64,000 nt of DNA from Virgibacillus necropolis (GTDB lineage: Bacteria > Bacillota > Bacilli > Bacillales > Amphibacillaceae), in NCBI RefSeq assembly GCF_002224365.1, contig NZ_CP022437.1, forward strand, positions 496,001-560,000, written 5' to 3'. A program made the position numbers and the translations under genes. The notes below the pieces were generated by a model that ran no database searches, was not told the origin of the DNA, and was given only the letters and a program-made list of their open reading frames with translations. Of the stretch, positions 48,150 to 57,967 are shown one piece after another (the first letter of the stretch is position 1; every line of letters starts with the position of its first letter).

Positions 48150-49388
48150 ATGGTGAGCCAAAAAATAAAAGAAAAGTATGCAGAACTTGCATTGCGTACA
48201 GGAGTTAATTTACAAAAAAATCAGGCACTTATGATTAATGCACCAATAGAGGGCGCGGAGTTCACTAAAATTGTTGTCCGGAAAGCATACGAAATTGGTG
48301 CAAAGGACGTACATATTAACTGGGTAGATGATGAACTTACACTTTTAAAATATGAAAATTCGCCAGATGAAGTGATTGCAGATTTTCCTGAGTGGAAAGT
48401 AAAATTACATGATATGTACGCAGAAGATGGTGCTGCTGTATTGTCGATCCGTTCGACCAACCCGGACTTATTAAAGGATATTGACTCAGCACGGGTTGCC
48501 AAAGCAAATAAAGCTGCGGCACAGGCTATGACAAGTTTCCGCAAATACACGATGAATGATCTTATTACTTGGTCTATTATTTCAATCCCGACAGGTGACT
48601 GGGCACAGAAAATTTTCCCTGATCAATCTAAGGATGATGCGATTGAAAGCCTTTGGGATGCAATCGTAAAAATTGTCCGTGTTGATAAAGAAGACCCAAT
48701 CGCAGCATGGAGCGAACATAATGATACATTGAAAACTGCACGCGAGCTAATGAATAAGAAAAACTATAAAAAATTAATTTTCAAAGCACCAGGAACTGAT
48801 CTTGAATTGGAATTACCAGAAGGACATATTTGGAAAGGCGGGTCTGCCGATTCTGCAAAAGGCATTACGTTCAATCCGAATATGCCGACAGAGGAAGTAT
48901 TTTCTATGCCACATAAATATGGCGTTAATGGAACAGTTTCAAGTACCAAGCCATTAAACTATGGGGGAAGCCTGATCGATAACTTCATATTAACCTTTAA
49001 AGAAGGAAAAGTAGTCGACTTTAAAGCAGAACAAGGTGAAGATACATTAAAACATTTACTAGATACGGACGATGGTGCTAGACGTCTAGGTGAGGTTGCA
49101 TTGGTGCCACATGAATCACCTGTATCACAATCAGGATTGATTTTTTACAATACACTATTCGATGAAAACGCATCTTGCCATATCGCGCTTGGAAAAGCAT
49201 ATCCAACCAATTTAGAAGGCGGAGCAGACATGGATAGTGAAGCACTTGACAAGCATGGTGTTAATGACAGCTTAACACATGTCGATTTCATGATCGGATC
49301 AGAAAACCTTGATATTGATGGCGTCATGCAGGACGGAACAACAGAAGCTGTTTTCCGTAATGGAACATGGGCATTTGAAATTAAATAA
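48150..49388 (+). CDS. M29-family aminopeptidase (AmpS/PepS)
   Basis: Cytosolic metallo-aminopeptidase of 412 residues, the usual length of the family. It starts KEKYAELALRTGVNLQKNQALMINAPIEG. The metal ligands lie in the C-terminal half: LPEGHIWKGG, the glutamate of MPTEEVFSMPHKYGVNG, and GEVALVPHESPVSQSGLIFYNTLFDENASCHIALG, which holds Glu, His, Tyr and His. RBS ACGGAGGGA. It releases N-terminal residues of peptides, fitting the opp importer and amino-acid catabolism here. Monocistronic, with a terminator after. Confidence 0.93.
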   Translation: MVSQKIKEKYAELALRTGVNLQKNQALMINAPIEGAEFTKIVVRKAYEIGAKDVHINWVDDELTLLKYENSPDEVIADFPEWKVKLHDMYAEDGAAVLSIRSTNPDLLKDIDSARVAKANKAAAQAMTSFRKYTMNDLITWSIISIPTGDWAQKIFPDQSKDDAIESLWDAIVKIVRVDKEDPIAAWSEHNDTLKTARELMNKKNYKKLIFKAPGTDLELELPEGHIWKGGSADSAKGITFNPNMPTEEVFSMPHKYGVNGTVSSTKPLNYGGSLIDNFILTFKEGKVVDFKAEQGEDTLKHLLDTDDGARRLGEVALVPHESPVSQSGLIFYNTLFDENASCHIALGKAYPTNLEGGADMDSEALDKHGVNDSLTHVDFMIGSENLDIDGVMQDGTTEAVFRNGTWAFEIK

Positions 49389-49400
49389 AACTTTGAATTG

Positions 49401-49442
49401 TGCCGCTCCCGAGTTTGTTGGGGAGTGGTATTTTGGTTTTTG
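49401..49442 (+). terminator. aminopeptidase terminator
   Basis: CCGCTCCC / GGGGAGTGG stem with ATTTTGGTTTTT behind it. Confidence 0.7.
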
Positions 49443-49519
49443 GGTCACGTGACAAGTTTTTGATAACTACCGAATGATAAAATCAACGTTCGTTTAAGGA
49501 TATCAACGCATCTACACAA

Positions 49520-49549
49520 CAAAAGGTGCATTCCCAAAGGAAGTACACC
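49520..49549 (-). terminator. recQ terminator
   Basis: GGTGCATTCC / GGAAGTACACC, one-base bulge, TTTTGTTG on the minus strand, just after the recQ stop. Confidence 0.65.
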
Positions 49550-49555
49550 CTCAAA

Positions 49556-51700
49556 TCACATATATTCGTTTTTAACTAAAACTGCCTTGATCTTCGTGTA
49601 ACTGTATCCTTCAGGGAGCAAATCCTTCAATGGCTTTAGTCTAGGTTCATCGATTTCGTTTCGGGCTTCCAAAACCTTCTGCTCCTCTTCTTCAGTGAAA
49701 AATATTCCCCAGGCAACTGGATAGCCTTCTTTCGTTGCTTTGAAAATGTGGCCTTCAATCGTTTGCTGTGACATCTCGCGAATGACTGCAATATCTTTAA
49801 TCGATTTACCTGACCGAAACATTTCATAGGTAACTAGATGACTAGGTTCATCAGTGTTTTTTGGCCTAGGCTTTGCCACAGAGGTACTATCGTCAATCCT
49901 AACTTTTGTTTTCACGTCTGGGTTTTTTTCGCGCCAGGCTTGAATTTCCTCTAGAAAAACATCGCCATATTGTTCATACTTTTTCTCGCCAATTCCTTTG
50001 ATCGTTAGCATGTCTTCTTTTGAATCTGGAAAATAACGACTTAAGTCTTTTAGTGTCGCGTCAGAAAATAGGACGTATGGTGGAACATTTTGATCGTCGG
50101 CAATTTGTTTACGTAGTTGTCTTAGTTTTTCAAAAAGGTCCTCTTGATAATCTGCGCTTTCCCCAGTTGGGATAACAGTTGAATACATCCATACGGTTCG
50201 ATTTCCTTTCAGTACATCAACTGATTCTTGATTCAATTTTAAAGTGGGGTAGCGGCCTTCCTCCGTAGCGAGTAATTTTTCTGCAACCATAAAGTGAATC
50301 CATTCGGTTAACGCTTTTTCGGTGTAGTTGGATAAAATGCCGTACGTAGAAATTGAATTTAGCTTAAAATCTTTAACTTTTTTATCATTTGATCCCTTTA
50401 AAACTTTTGCTGTCATGCTTACACCAAATCGTTCACCCATTCGCTTCACGCAGGACAGTATCATTTGTGCTTCCTTTGTCATGTCAGTTTGATCTGTGCG
50501 ATGCATACAATTACTGCAACGGTCACATGTCTTTTTCACATGTGCATCATTAAAATAATCCAAAATAAACGACGTTAAACAGCTGTGTGTATGACAATAG
50601 TTGATCATAGCTTGTAGCTTGCGATATTCTTGACGCTTTGCTTCCTCATCCATGAAGGACTGTTCGATCAGAAACTTCTGTAGCTGTATGTCTTGTGAGG
50701 AGAAAAGTAAGATACAATCACTTGGCTCGCCATCTCGCCCTGCACGCCCAGCCTCTTGATAGTAAGATTCAATTGTCATTGGCATTGCATAATGAATGAC
50801 ATATCGTACATTGGATTTATCGATACCCATTCCAAATGCATTTGTAGCGATCATGATAAGTACTTCATCCTGGATAAATGCAGCCTGCGATTTTTTTCGC
50901 TGATCCTCAGACATACCAGCATGATATTTTGCTACAGAGAGTCCTTTTGCTGTTAATTGATCATATAAGGCATCTGCTTGTTTTCGGGTTGCTGTATAAA
51001 TAATCCCAGATTCATTTTTTCGTTCAGATAGAAAAGATCGAATATAGCTCGGCTTGTCTTTTCCTTTGATAATATGAAATGCTAAGTTATCACGCTCAAA
51101 TCCAGTGTTAATAACATGTTCATTTTCAACGTGTAACAGGTTCTGAATATCAGAAATGACTTCTTCCGTAGCGGTGGCAGTTAGTGCAACATAGACAGGA
51201 ATATTTGATAAAGCCTTTAAATTCGGTACAATTGAACGGTAGCTAGGCCTAAAATCATGCCCCCATTGCGAAATACAATGTGCCTCATCAAACGCAACTA
51301 ACGCAATAGGTAATCGTTTCACCATTTGTATAAAATAAGATGACTCAAAGCGTTCTGGTGCGACATAGAGAAACTTATAACGCCGTGCTTCGATATCCTG
51401 AAGCCGACGTTGTTGTTCAGTTGTTGATAATGAACTATTTATATATGTAGCTGCAATACCAAGTGAGTTTAAAGCATCGACTTGGTCCTTCATTAACGAA
51501 ATCAATGGCGAAATAATAATCGCAACTCCGTCGAGTGACATCCCAGGAATTTGATAGCAAATGGATTTACCGCCTCCAGTGGGCATGACAGCTAGTGTAT
51601 TATTTAACTCAAGTATGTTTGATATAGTTTCCTTTTGGCCTGGCCTGAAAGATGGGAAACCATAATAGGTTTGTAGGATTTTTTCTGCTTCAGCGATCAT
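49556..51700 (-). CDS. recQ: ATP-dependent DNA helicase RecQ
   Basis: RecQ helicase of 714 residues. Motif 0 YYGFPSFRPGQKE (about residues 13-25), Walker A TGGGKS (about 41-46), DEAHCISQWGHDFRPSY (about 136-152) and QEAGRAGRDG (motif VI). The zinc-binding RecQ-C domain has cysteines in YCHTHSCLTSFIL and KKTCDRCSNC. Then come an HRDC domain (about 510-590; LRKQIADDQNVPPYVLFSDATLKDLSRYFP) and a C-terminal helix-turn-helix (about 625-690; FRSGKSIKDIAVIREMSQQTIEGHIFKA). Two ATGs follow AAGGAGG; the second (51700) has better spacing. Longer than B. subtilis RecQ because of the complete C-terminal modules. Confidence 0.95.
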   Translation of the reverse strand: MIAEAEKILQTYYGFPSFRPGQKETISNILELNNTLAVMPTGGGKSICYQIPGMSLDGVAIIISPLISLMKDQVDALNSLGIAATYINSSLSTTEQQRRLQDIEARRYKFLYVAPERFESSYFIQMVKRLPIALVAFDEAHCISQWGHDFRPSYRSIVPNLKALSNIPVYVALTATATEEVISDIQNLLHVENEHVINTGFERDNLAFHIIKGKDKPSYIRSFLSERKNESGIIYTATRKQADALYDQLTAKGLSVAKYHAGMSEDQRKKSQAAFIQDEVLIMIATNAFGMGIDKSNVRYVIHYAMPMTIESYYQEAGRAGRDGEPSDCILLFSSQDIQLQKFLIEQSFMDEEAKRQEYRKLQAMINYCHTHSCLTSFILDYFNDAHVKKTCDRCSNCMHRTDQTDMTKEAQMILSCVKRMGERFGVSMTAKVLKGSNDKKVKDFKLNSISTYGILSNYTEKALTEWIHFMVAEKLLATEEGRYPTLKLNQESVDVLKGNRTVWMYSTVIPTGESADYQEDLFEKLRQLRKQIADDQNVPPYVLFSDATLKDLSRYFPDSKEDMLTIKGIGEKKYEQYGDVFLEEIQAWREKNPDVKTKVRIDDSTSVAKPRPKNTDEPSHLVTYEMFRSGKSIKDIAVIREMSQQTIEGHIFKATKEGYPVAWGIFFTEEEEQKVLEARNEIDEPRLKPLKDLLPEGYSYTKIKAVLVKNEYM

Positions 51701-51796
51701 CATAATCCTCCTTCATTACTTATATATTAACATATTTATCATGAAAAAATGAGCCGAAAATATCAGTCATAAAGATTATTTGGCTTTATAGAAAAA

Positions 51797-51830
51797 ACAA
51801 AAACACCGCTCCTATCAAAGGACGGTGTTA
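51797..51830 (-). terminator. brnQ terminator
   Basis: AACACCGTCC / GGAGCGGTGTT on the minus strand with a one-base bulge and TTTTTGTTTTTT behind it. Confidence 0.8.
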
Positions 51831-51865
51831 AGACAAATCAGCTTTATAATTATTATAAACTTTCA

Positions 51866-53167
51866 TTATTTTTCGTAGTTTGATTTTGCAATCTTAGCTA
51901 TTATATAGCCAATAATTCCACCAATTACAGCGGGTACAACCCACCCCAGACCTAGCGCAAAGAATGGAAGTTTTTCCATATAGGGTGTCACAGTTGATAA
52001 ATCGACACCAAATGCAAGTAAACCATCGTAAAGACTAGTTACTGCTGTCAATAGAATGGCGCCTTGGTAGACAGCACGAGCACCATGAAATAGCTTTTGA
52101 ATAAAGGTTAATATGATTAGTACAATCGCAATTGGATAGATAAAAACGAGTACTGGTACAGAATAACCAATAATCGTATTTAGCCCTTGATTTGCAATTA
52201 GAAAACTAACAATTGTTGTTAGAGAAATGATCCATTTATAGCTTAAGTTCGTAATCTTGGTGAAAAACTGTCCACATGCTACAACTAATCCGACAGACGT
52301 TGTAAGACATGCCAGAGCTACAATGACTCCTAGTAACAATGCGCCGAAGCTACCAAACATAATATTTGCAGCACTGGAAAGAATATCTCCGCCGTTACTA
52401 AAGGTTCCTACAGTAGCCATTTTCGAACCAATCCAACCAATAGAGCCGTAAACGATGATTAATCCAATACCAGTGATAATCCCTGCTTTTAAAGTGGATT
52501 TTACAAGCTGGCTTTGGGAAGTAACACCGCGCTCTTTAAAAGCATTGACAACAATGATACCAAATGCCAAAGCAGCGATTGCGTCCATCGTTAAATAACC
52601 TTCAACAAACCCAGTGAAAAATGGTGAAATGGCATATTTATCAGTTGGACCAGAACTTGGGGTATCTAACAGGATGAATCCACCAACAGCTAAAGCAACG
52701 ATCGCAATTAACAGGATTGGTGTTAAATATTGGCCAATTCGATCCACCATTTTAGATGGATTTAAACTGACAACATAAACCAAAATAAAAAAGATTGTTG
52801 TAAATACTAACAAAACAAGTGATGTTGACATGTTTGCAGTAAATGGTTCTATGCCCATTTCAAATGCCACAGATGCGGCACGTGGAATAGCAAAAAGTGG
52901 TCCGATGACTAAATAAACAACTGACGTAAAAATAAGCCCAAATAGCGGATGGACTTTATCAGCTAGTTCTCGTGCATCGCTTTTTACAAAAGAAATGGCT
53001 GTCACAGCAAGTATTGGTAATCCTACACCGGTAATGATAAAGCCAGCGATTGCTGCCCAATAGGAAGTCCCTGATTCAATTCCGAGGGTTGGAGGGTAAA
53101 TTAAATTACCAGCACCGAAAAACAAGGCGAAAAGCATAAATCCAATTATAAATGTATCTTTTTTCAT
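51866..53167 (-). CDS. brnQ: branched-chain amino acid:Na+ symporter
   Basis: LIVCS-family importer of 433 residues with about twelve hydrophobic segments. The beginning DTFIIGFMLFALFFGAGNLIYPPTLGIESG is diagnostic of BrnQ; other marks are IGPLFAIPRAASVAFEMGIEPF and GYLTMDAIAALAFGIIVVNAFKERG. Start ATG follows AGAAGGAG. Sodium- or proton-driven uptake of leucine, isoleucine and valine. No T-box is seen in the 5' region. Monocistronic and divergent from the antiporter gene. Confidence 0.95.
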   Translation of the reverse strand: MKKDTFIIGFMLFALFFGAGNLIYPPTLGIESGTSYWAAIAGFIITGVGLPILAVTAISFVKSDARELADKVHPLFGLIFTSVVYLVIGPLFAIPRAASVAFEMGIEPFTANMSTSLVLLVFTTIFFILVYVVSLNPSKMVDRIGQYLTPILLIAIVALAVGGFILLDTPSSGPTDKYAISPFFTGFVEGYLTMDAIAALAFGIIVVNAFKERGVTSQSQLVKSTLKAGIITGIGLIIVYGSIGWIGSKMATVGTFSNGGDILSSAANIMFGSFGALLLGVIVALACLTTSVGLVVACGQFFTKITNLSYKWIISLTTIVSFLIANQGLNTIIGYSVPVLVFIYPIAIVLIILTFIQKLFHGARAVYQGAILLTAVTSLYDGLLAFGVDLSTVTPYMEKLPFFALGLGWVVPAVIGGIIGYIIAKIAKSNYEK

Positions 53168-53489
53168 GATGTTTGCTCCTTCTGGTTAGACTAAAAAATG
53201 CACCTCGCGAAAATTGTTTACAAATAATGGTATACTAATACTAATTGTTTTCTATATTATCAGATAATTTTTAGTGTGAAATTTCACAGTTTATAAAACA
53301 GCAAGCACAATCTTAACAAGTTAACTATTGGCTTGTCAACACTAGATAACAAAGAGTTTTAACAGTTGTGTGAATAAATTCGTGAAAATTTTATTTGAAA
53401 CCGAACTAAAATTGTTTACATTAATACCCTACACATTTAAAATAACTTTATATAAAAATCTTGGTAAAGATATTAAGAGGGGGTTTGAT
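53168..53489. promoter_or_regulatory. divergent brnQ / antiporter intergenic region
   Basis: 322 bp of AT-rich sequence with TATACT at 53231-53236. It must hold both promoters. No T-box, riboswitch or small ORF with a credible RBS is seen; an in-frame extension of the antiporter to 53370 has no RBS. Confidence 0.4.
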
Positions 53490-55331
53490 ATGGTTCCGTC
53501 AATTCTTTTTGAAATTATGCTCATTGGTCTTTTAGGGATTGGATCGCAATGGTTATCCTGGCGTTATCGAATGCCAGCCATTGTTGTCATGTCTGTTGCG
53601 GGGCTTTTGGTAGGTCCAATATTTGGCTTGATGAATCCTGAAGAGGACTTTGGAGATGTATATAATCCAATTATTACCGTAGCCGTAGCTATTATTTTGT
53701 TCGAAGGTAGCTTGAACTTAAGTTTTAAAGAGTTGCGCGGATTAGGGAAGCCAGTATTCCGGATATCGACAGTTGGTGCATTTATTGCATGGATTTTAGG
53801 ATCACTAACCGCACACTATATAGCGGGGTTATCATGGACAGTCGCGTTTGTAATTGGTGGACTTTTTATCGTGACAGGACCAACAGTTATCTTGCCTTTA
53901 TTACGGCAATCTAAATTAAAGCCCCGGCCAGCGAAGATATTGAAATGGGAAGGTATCATTGTTGATCCGATTGGTGCGCTACTTGCTGTATTTGCATTTG
54001 AAATTATTGCATACTTCACAGCGAATAACCCAGATGGATCTGCACTTATCTTATTCTTTGCAGCGTCCATTTTCGCAGCAATACTAGGATGGGCATGCGG
54101 CCGCGGAATTGGCTGGATGTTTGAAACTGGTAATATTCCAGAGTATTTAAAATCACCAGCAGTATTTGTAGTGGTTATCTTGTGTTTCACCATCGCCGAT
54201 GAAATTATGCACGAGACAGGGTTACTTGCGGTGACTGCGATGGGTATGACACTTGCAAATATGGGGATAAGCTCTGTTGCTGACATGAGACATTTTAAAG
54301 AAAACATGTCTATGCTATTAATTTCAGCTATTTTCATTATGCTGACTGCCTCCTTACAGGTAGAAGTGTTATTAGAAATTTTTCAGCCAGAAATTATTGG
54401 ATATGTACTATTGATGATGTTTATCGTACGACCATTATCCATCTTTTTATCAACATTAGGTACTGATTTATCGTTAAATGAAAAATTATTGGTAGGGTGG
54501 ATTGCGCCGCGGGGAATTGTCGCGTTGACTGTTTCGAGTTACTTTGCTTCGATATTAAGTGATGCTGGCTATGAGGATGCATCCATCATCACAACGCTCA
54601 CATTCGGACTTGTATTTTTCACCGTTGTTGCCCACGGGTTTTCCATTCGCTGGATGGCTAAGAAACTCCATTTATCCATGGAGGGACGTCCAGGCACTAT
54701 TATTGTAGGGAGTAATGAATTTACCGTTGAATTAGCCAAGTCATTAACGAAAGTGAAGGCGCCAGTAATTATCGTTGATTCATCATGGGAACGTCTCCGA
54801 AAAACACGTGAGGCGGGAATTCCTTTTTATCATGGAGAAATGCTTTCTGAGCAAACCGAATATCACTTAGACACAACCCCATATGAATACTTGATTGCAG
54901 CGACGGATTTTCATTCATATAATGCATTGGTATGTACAACATTTATGCCAGAGTATGGCAGAACAAATGTATACAAAGCAAGTCCGTATACATTAGTAGA
55001 TAATATGAATGATGTTGTTGATAAAATCGGTGGCAAAATTATTTTCAAAGATGATATGTCGATGGAAGATTTAAGTAGTAAAATAACCAGTGGCTATGTA
55101 TTCCGTCAAACGACGATTACAGATCAATATAATTACAATCGTTACCTAAGCGAACGAGACGAGGAAACGGTTCTGCTATACATGCTAAAACCATCTGGTA
55201 AAATGTATTATTATTCCGAAGATCTGAAAATCACGCCAGAAGCAGGGGACATTGTGGTAAGTTTAGCACCACCTAGTAAGGAATATAAAAAAATTCAAGA
55301 AAAATTGGTGAATCAGCGAAATAATCTCTAG
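53490..55331 (+). CDS. CPA1-type Na+(K+)/H+ antiporter with C-terminal TrkA-N-like domain
   Basis: 613-residue membrane protein. Residues about 1-410 contain a dozen or so hydrophobic helices of the NhaP/CPA fold, with VTGPTVILPLLRQSKLKPRPAKILKWEGIIVDPIGALLAVFAFE (about 130-173), the ion-binding region, and GWIAPRGIVALTVSSYFASIL. Residues about 405-520 form a Rossmann-like TrkA-N domain (GTIIVGSNEFTVELAKSLTKVKAPVIIVDSSWERLRKTREAGIPFYHGEMLSE). The remainder resembles a TrkA-C lobe. Start is ATG 53490 behind AAGAGGGGG. It would exchange cytoplasmic Na+ or K+ for protons under salt or alkaline stress, gated by a nucleotide. Cation specificity is not determinable. Confidence 0.87.
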   Translation: MVPSILFEIMLIGLLGIGSQWLSWRYRMPAIVVMSVAGLLVGPIFGLMNPEEDFGDVYNPIITVAVAIILFEGSLNLSFKELRGLGKPVFRISTVGAFIAWILGSLTAHYIAGLSWTVAFVIGGLFIVTGPTVILPLLRQSKLKPRPAKILKWEGIIVDPIGALLAVFAFEIIAYFTANNPDGSALILFFAASIFAAILGWACGRGIGWMFETGNIPEYLKSPAVFVVVILCFTIADEIMHETGLLAVTAMGMTLANMGISSVADMRHFKENMSMLLISAIFIMLTASLQVEVLLEIFQPEIIGYVLLMMFIVRPLSIFLSTLGTDLSLNEKLLVGWIAPRGIVALTVSSYFASILSDAGYEDASIITTLTFGLVFFTVVAHGFSIRWMAKKLHLSMEGRPGTIIVGSNEFTVELAKSLTKVKAPVIIVDSSWERLRKTREAGIPFYHGEMLSEQTEYHLDTTPYEYLIAATDFHSYNALVCTTFMPEYGRTNVYKASPYTLVDNMNDVVDKIGGKIIFKDDMSMEDLSSKITSGYVFRQTTITDQYNYNRYLSERDEETVLLYMLKPSGKMYYYSEDLKITPEAGDIVVSLAPPSKEYKKIQEKLVNQRNNL

Positions 55332-55333
55332 TC

Positions 55334-55372
55334 AAAAGGAGACCAACAATTTGGTCTCCTTTTCGTTTTTTT
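55334..55372 (+). terminator. antiporter gene terminator
   Basis: AAAAGGAGACC / GGTCTCCTTTT perfect stem with a T-run. Confidence 0.85.
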
Positions 55373-55447
55373 GCAGTTAAGAAAGTATAAATCCTTTCTT
55401 ACTGCATAAGTGCGACTAAGGCTTGGCGATAAGCCAAGTTTTCTAAG
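55371..55447 (+). repeat. dispersed intergenic repeat, copy B (16 bp shorter)
   Basis: Aligns with 60577-60667 (inverted): GCAGTTAAGAAAGTATAAAT, CCTTTCTTACTGCATAAGTG, CGACTAAGGCTTGGCGATAA, GCCAAGTTTTCTAAG. It lacks the 16-bp unit GCTTTCGCCATTAAGG, a loss explained by slippage between TAAGG direct repeats. Confidence 0.8.
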
Positions 55448-55508
55448 AATAAAAATAAGAATAAGAATTAAGCTAAATGCTGATGAACTGCGAAATGTTG
55501 CTGATACT

Positions 55509-55688
55509 CTATTCGAGCTCTTCCAGTTGTTTGTTCAGATCAGAGATTTCTTTTTCAAGCAGTGCCAACTGGTTCTCTTCAATTGTTGTTCGTTGACCAA
55601 CAGCTTCCACTTTATCCATATCACCCATAATTCGAGCGTAATCGGCTTTTAACTCTATTAATTTTGCTTTTATTTCCTTTGCCTTCAT
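55509..55688 (-). CDS. SE1832-family small coiled-coil protein
   Basis: 59-residue, fully helical, highly charged protein (KAKEIKAKLIELKADYARIMGDMDKVEAVG, then ENQLALLEKEISDLNKQLEELE) with heptad leucines typical of a coiled coil. It matches the SE1832 family of Bacillales, function unknown. The start is ATG 55688, seven bases after TAGGAG; a GTG three codons earlier overlaps the RBS. Monocistronic and divergent from the GNAT gene. Confidence 0.75.
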   Translation of the reverse strand: MKAKEIKAKLIELKADYARIMGDMDKVEAVGQRTTIEENQLALLEKEISDLNKQLEELE

Positions 55689-55773
55689 CGTTTTCACTCC
55701 TAGCTTTTTCTGAAAAAAGTCCTACACTAGTAGTGTATACTATTATACAATTACAAAAAAGGGGGGAAAGTTG

Positions 55774-56625
55774 ATGAACATTCATTTTGAAAAGGATCCA
55801 GAGAAATATTTGAAATTAGTAGAATCTCTTTTGTTAGAAAAAGAAGCATGTAACAATTTAATGCTTGGAATTCTAAGTCGAATTGTAGCTGGGCATTCTT
55901 TGTATGAAGGCGCGCTTTTAGGATATGTTGAAAAGAATGGGGTAGCCATTTTTCCTTTTATGCAAACACCTCCTAATAATTGGATTTTCCCGGACCTTGA
56001 AGTGACCTCAGAAGATGTGACGAAAGAAGTTGCAGCCTTTTTATGGGATAAACAGATAGAAGTTCCAGGAATCCTAGGCCCTGATTTTCTTGTAAAGCCG
56101 TTTGTTGAGGAATGGGAAAAATGGAATAAAGTCACCTCTACGATACATATGAAACAGCTTATTTATCAGTTGGATAAGGTTAACCCCATACCCAGTACAG
56201 CTGGTGAATTAGTTGTAGCGGATAATAAATACCATCAGCTTATTACAGAATGGCTTCTTCAATTTGGACAAGAAGCGAATGAAGTCATATCAAGAGAGGA
56301 TGCAGATCATCTAGCCATTCAATTTCTAAACGACCGCTCCACTTTCTTATGGTTAGTAGATGGAAAACCTGTATCAATGGTTAATCGTTCAAGAAAAACG
56401 AAAAATGGTGCAACAGTCAATGCGGTTTATACGCCTGATAACTATAAAAGAAGAGGATATGCGACTAGTTCAGTAGCGGCATTGACCTCGAAGTTGCTGA
56501 GCGAAGGTGCTCAGTTTTGTAGTCTTTATACGGATGCAGATTATCCAACCTCTAACCGTGTCTATAAAAAAATTGGCTATTATGAAGTTGGTACATCGGT
56601 AGTATATGAATTCACTAAAAAATAG
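55774..56625 (+). CDS. GNAT family N-acetyltransferase
   Basis: 283-residue acetyltransferase. The catalytic GNAT domain is in the C-terminal third (about residues 185-280): TVNAVYTPDNYKRRGYATSSVAALTSKLLSEG holds the acetyl-CoA-binding RRGYAT loop, and YTDADYPTSNRVYKKIGYYEVG is the usual motif B end. The N-terminal ~170 residues (EKDPEKYLKLVESLLLEKEACNNLMLGIL) are a family-specific second lobe. The start is ATG 55774, six bases after GGGGGGAAAG; TTG 55771 is an alternative. Substrate unknown. Confidence 0.85.
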   Translation: MNIHFEKDPEKYLKLVESLLLEKEACNNLMLGILSRIVAGHSLYEGALLGYVEKNGVAIFPFMQTPPNNWIFPDLEVTSEDVTKEVAAFLWDKQIEVPGILGPDFLVKPFVEEWEKWNKVTSTIHMKQLIYQLDKVNPIPSTAGELVVADNKYHQLITEWLLQFGQEANEVISREDADHLAIQFLNDRSTFLWLVDGKPVSMVNRSRKTKNGATVNAVYTPDNYKRRGYATSSVAALTSKLLSEGAQFCSLYTDADYPTSNRVYKKIGYYEVGTSVVYEFTKK

Positions 56626-56632
56626 AGATGCG

Positions 56633-56672
56633 AACAAAAACGCTTAGGTCATTGCAATCTAAGCGTTTTTGT
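56633..56672. terminator. bidirectional terminator (GNAT / AI-2E)
   Basis: Perfect AACAAAAACGCTTAG / CTAAGCGTTTTTGT stem between convergent genes, with T-runs on both strands. Confidence 0.85.
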
Positions 56673-56675
56673 AAG

Positions 56676-57767
56676 CTATATCAGTGCATCTTTACTATCA
56701 TCTTGTGCCTTAACATAGGTTTGGTAAAAATGGACAATGATTGTTTTGGCAACAGCATAAAATGGAACTGCGAATAAGATGCCTAAGAATCCTGCAATGC
56801 TTCCTGCTGCAAGGATGATGGTAATGATTGTTAATGGATGTAGCTGTAACGCACGTCCCATTACATTTGGTGAAATGAAATTACCTTCAATTTGTTGTGC
56901 AATGATCATAATGACCCCGACCCACACTGCCATGATTGGATCCTGGAAAAACCCTACAATAACAGCTGGAACCACAGATATGAATGGCCCGATAAACGGA
57001 ATGACACACATGATCATGCCAAACAATGCTAAAGTAAGTGCATACTCTAGGTTAATGATTAGGTACCCAATAAATAATAGTACCCCAATCGCAAAGCTGA
57101 CAAGAAGCTGCCCTTGAATATATGAGGTTAACGTTTCATCTAACTTGTGCAAGAGATTTTTAAGGTTTTTTGCCTTTTTCTCTGAAAAAATTTGTGTTAC
57201 AAATGGCGCAAACTTTTCTCCATCTTTGAGCATGAAAAACAAAAAGAATGGCACAAGTACTAATGCAAAGACAAATCCAATTAATTGACCTATAAAACCA
57301 AATAGAAATGTCATAGTCGCTTCAATATATGTTTGTAGATTTGACGTGATATTGTTTAATGTATTTTCTATTTCTACAGGAAGCATATCCTGGTTGGACT
57401 GCCAATACGTAATTAATTCCTGGGCGGCTTCAACCATTTTAGGTATATTATCGATTAAATTTCCAAATTGCTTCTGGGCAATTGGTGCAATGTACGTTGC
57501 TATTAAATAAATAACTAACGAAATCACCAAAAATACGATAATAATGGAGAAAACACGGTGCACCTTATATTTGTCTAAAATACGTACAATTGGTTTTGTT
57601 AGATAAAATAACACACCTGCACCAATAATTGGGATAGCGACTGCTCCAATATATTTAAATATGGGGTCAAAAATAAAGTTTGTTGCAGAGATTAATAGAA
57701 TCAAAAGAAATATCATGATAAATAATGTGAGTGTCTGGAACCATCGCTTTTTAACCAATCTGATCAC
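56676..57767 (-). CDS. AI-2E family permease
   Basis: 363-residue membrane protein of the AI-2E (PerM/YtvI) family. About eight hydrophobic segments; family marks are YIQGQLLVSFAIGVLLFIGYLIINLEYALTLALFGMIMCVIPFIGPFISVVPAVIVGF (about residues 215-270) and QQIEGNFISPNVMGRALQLHPLTIITIILAAGSIAGFLGILFAVPFYAVAK (about 292-342). The start is GTG 57767 with a weak AGAAAG upstream. Despite the name, only some members export autoinducer-2; others are Na+(Li+)/H+ antiporters in halophilic Bacillaceae, which is a plausible alternative here. Confidence 0.85.
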   Translation of the reverse strand: MIRLVKKRWFQTLTLFIMIFLLILLISATNFIFDPIFKYIGAVAIPIIGAGVLFYLTKPIVRILDKYKVHRVFSIIIVFLVISLVIYLIATYIAPIAQKQFGNLIDNIPKMVEAAQELITYWQSNQDMLPVEIENTLNNITSNLQTYIEATMTFLFGFIGQLIGFVFALVLVPFFLFFMLKDGEKFAPFVTQIFSEKKAKNLKNLLHKLDETLTSYIQGQLLVSFAIGVLLFIGYLIINLEYALTLALFGMIMCVIPFIGPFISVVPAVIVGFFQDPIMAVWVGVIMIIAQQIEGNFISPNVMGRALQLHPLTIITIILAAGSIAGFLGILFAVPFYAVAKTIIVHFYQTYVKAQDDSKDALI

Positions 57768-57967
57768 AACTTTCTAATTAAAAATATATAGATACCTTTC
57801 ATTTTAACCGTAAATCGATATAATAGGAAGAGATTCTAAAAGGATACTGATAGTTTTTTCCAATTATTCCAATTGGTAAACGAATTATAGGTAAATAGAA
57901 TTATTTTAAAAGTTATGCTAAACTTTGGAAGATACAACATTAGGGGCGAATTAGGGGGATATTATAC

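Noticed and set aside
53168-53489. T-box leader before brnQ
   Set aside because: No T-box core sequence, specifier hairpin or terminator in the brnQ upstream region.
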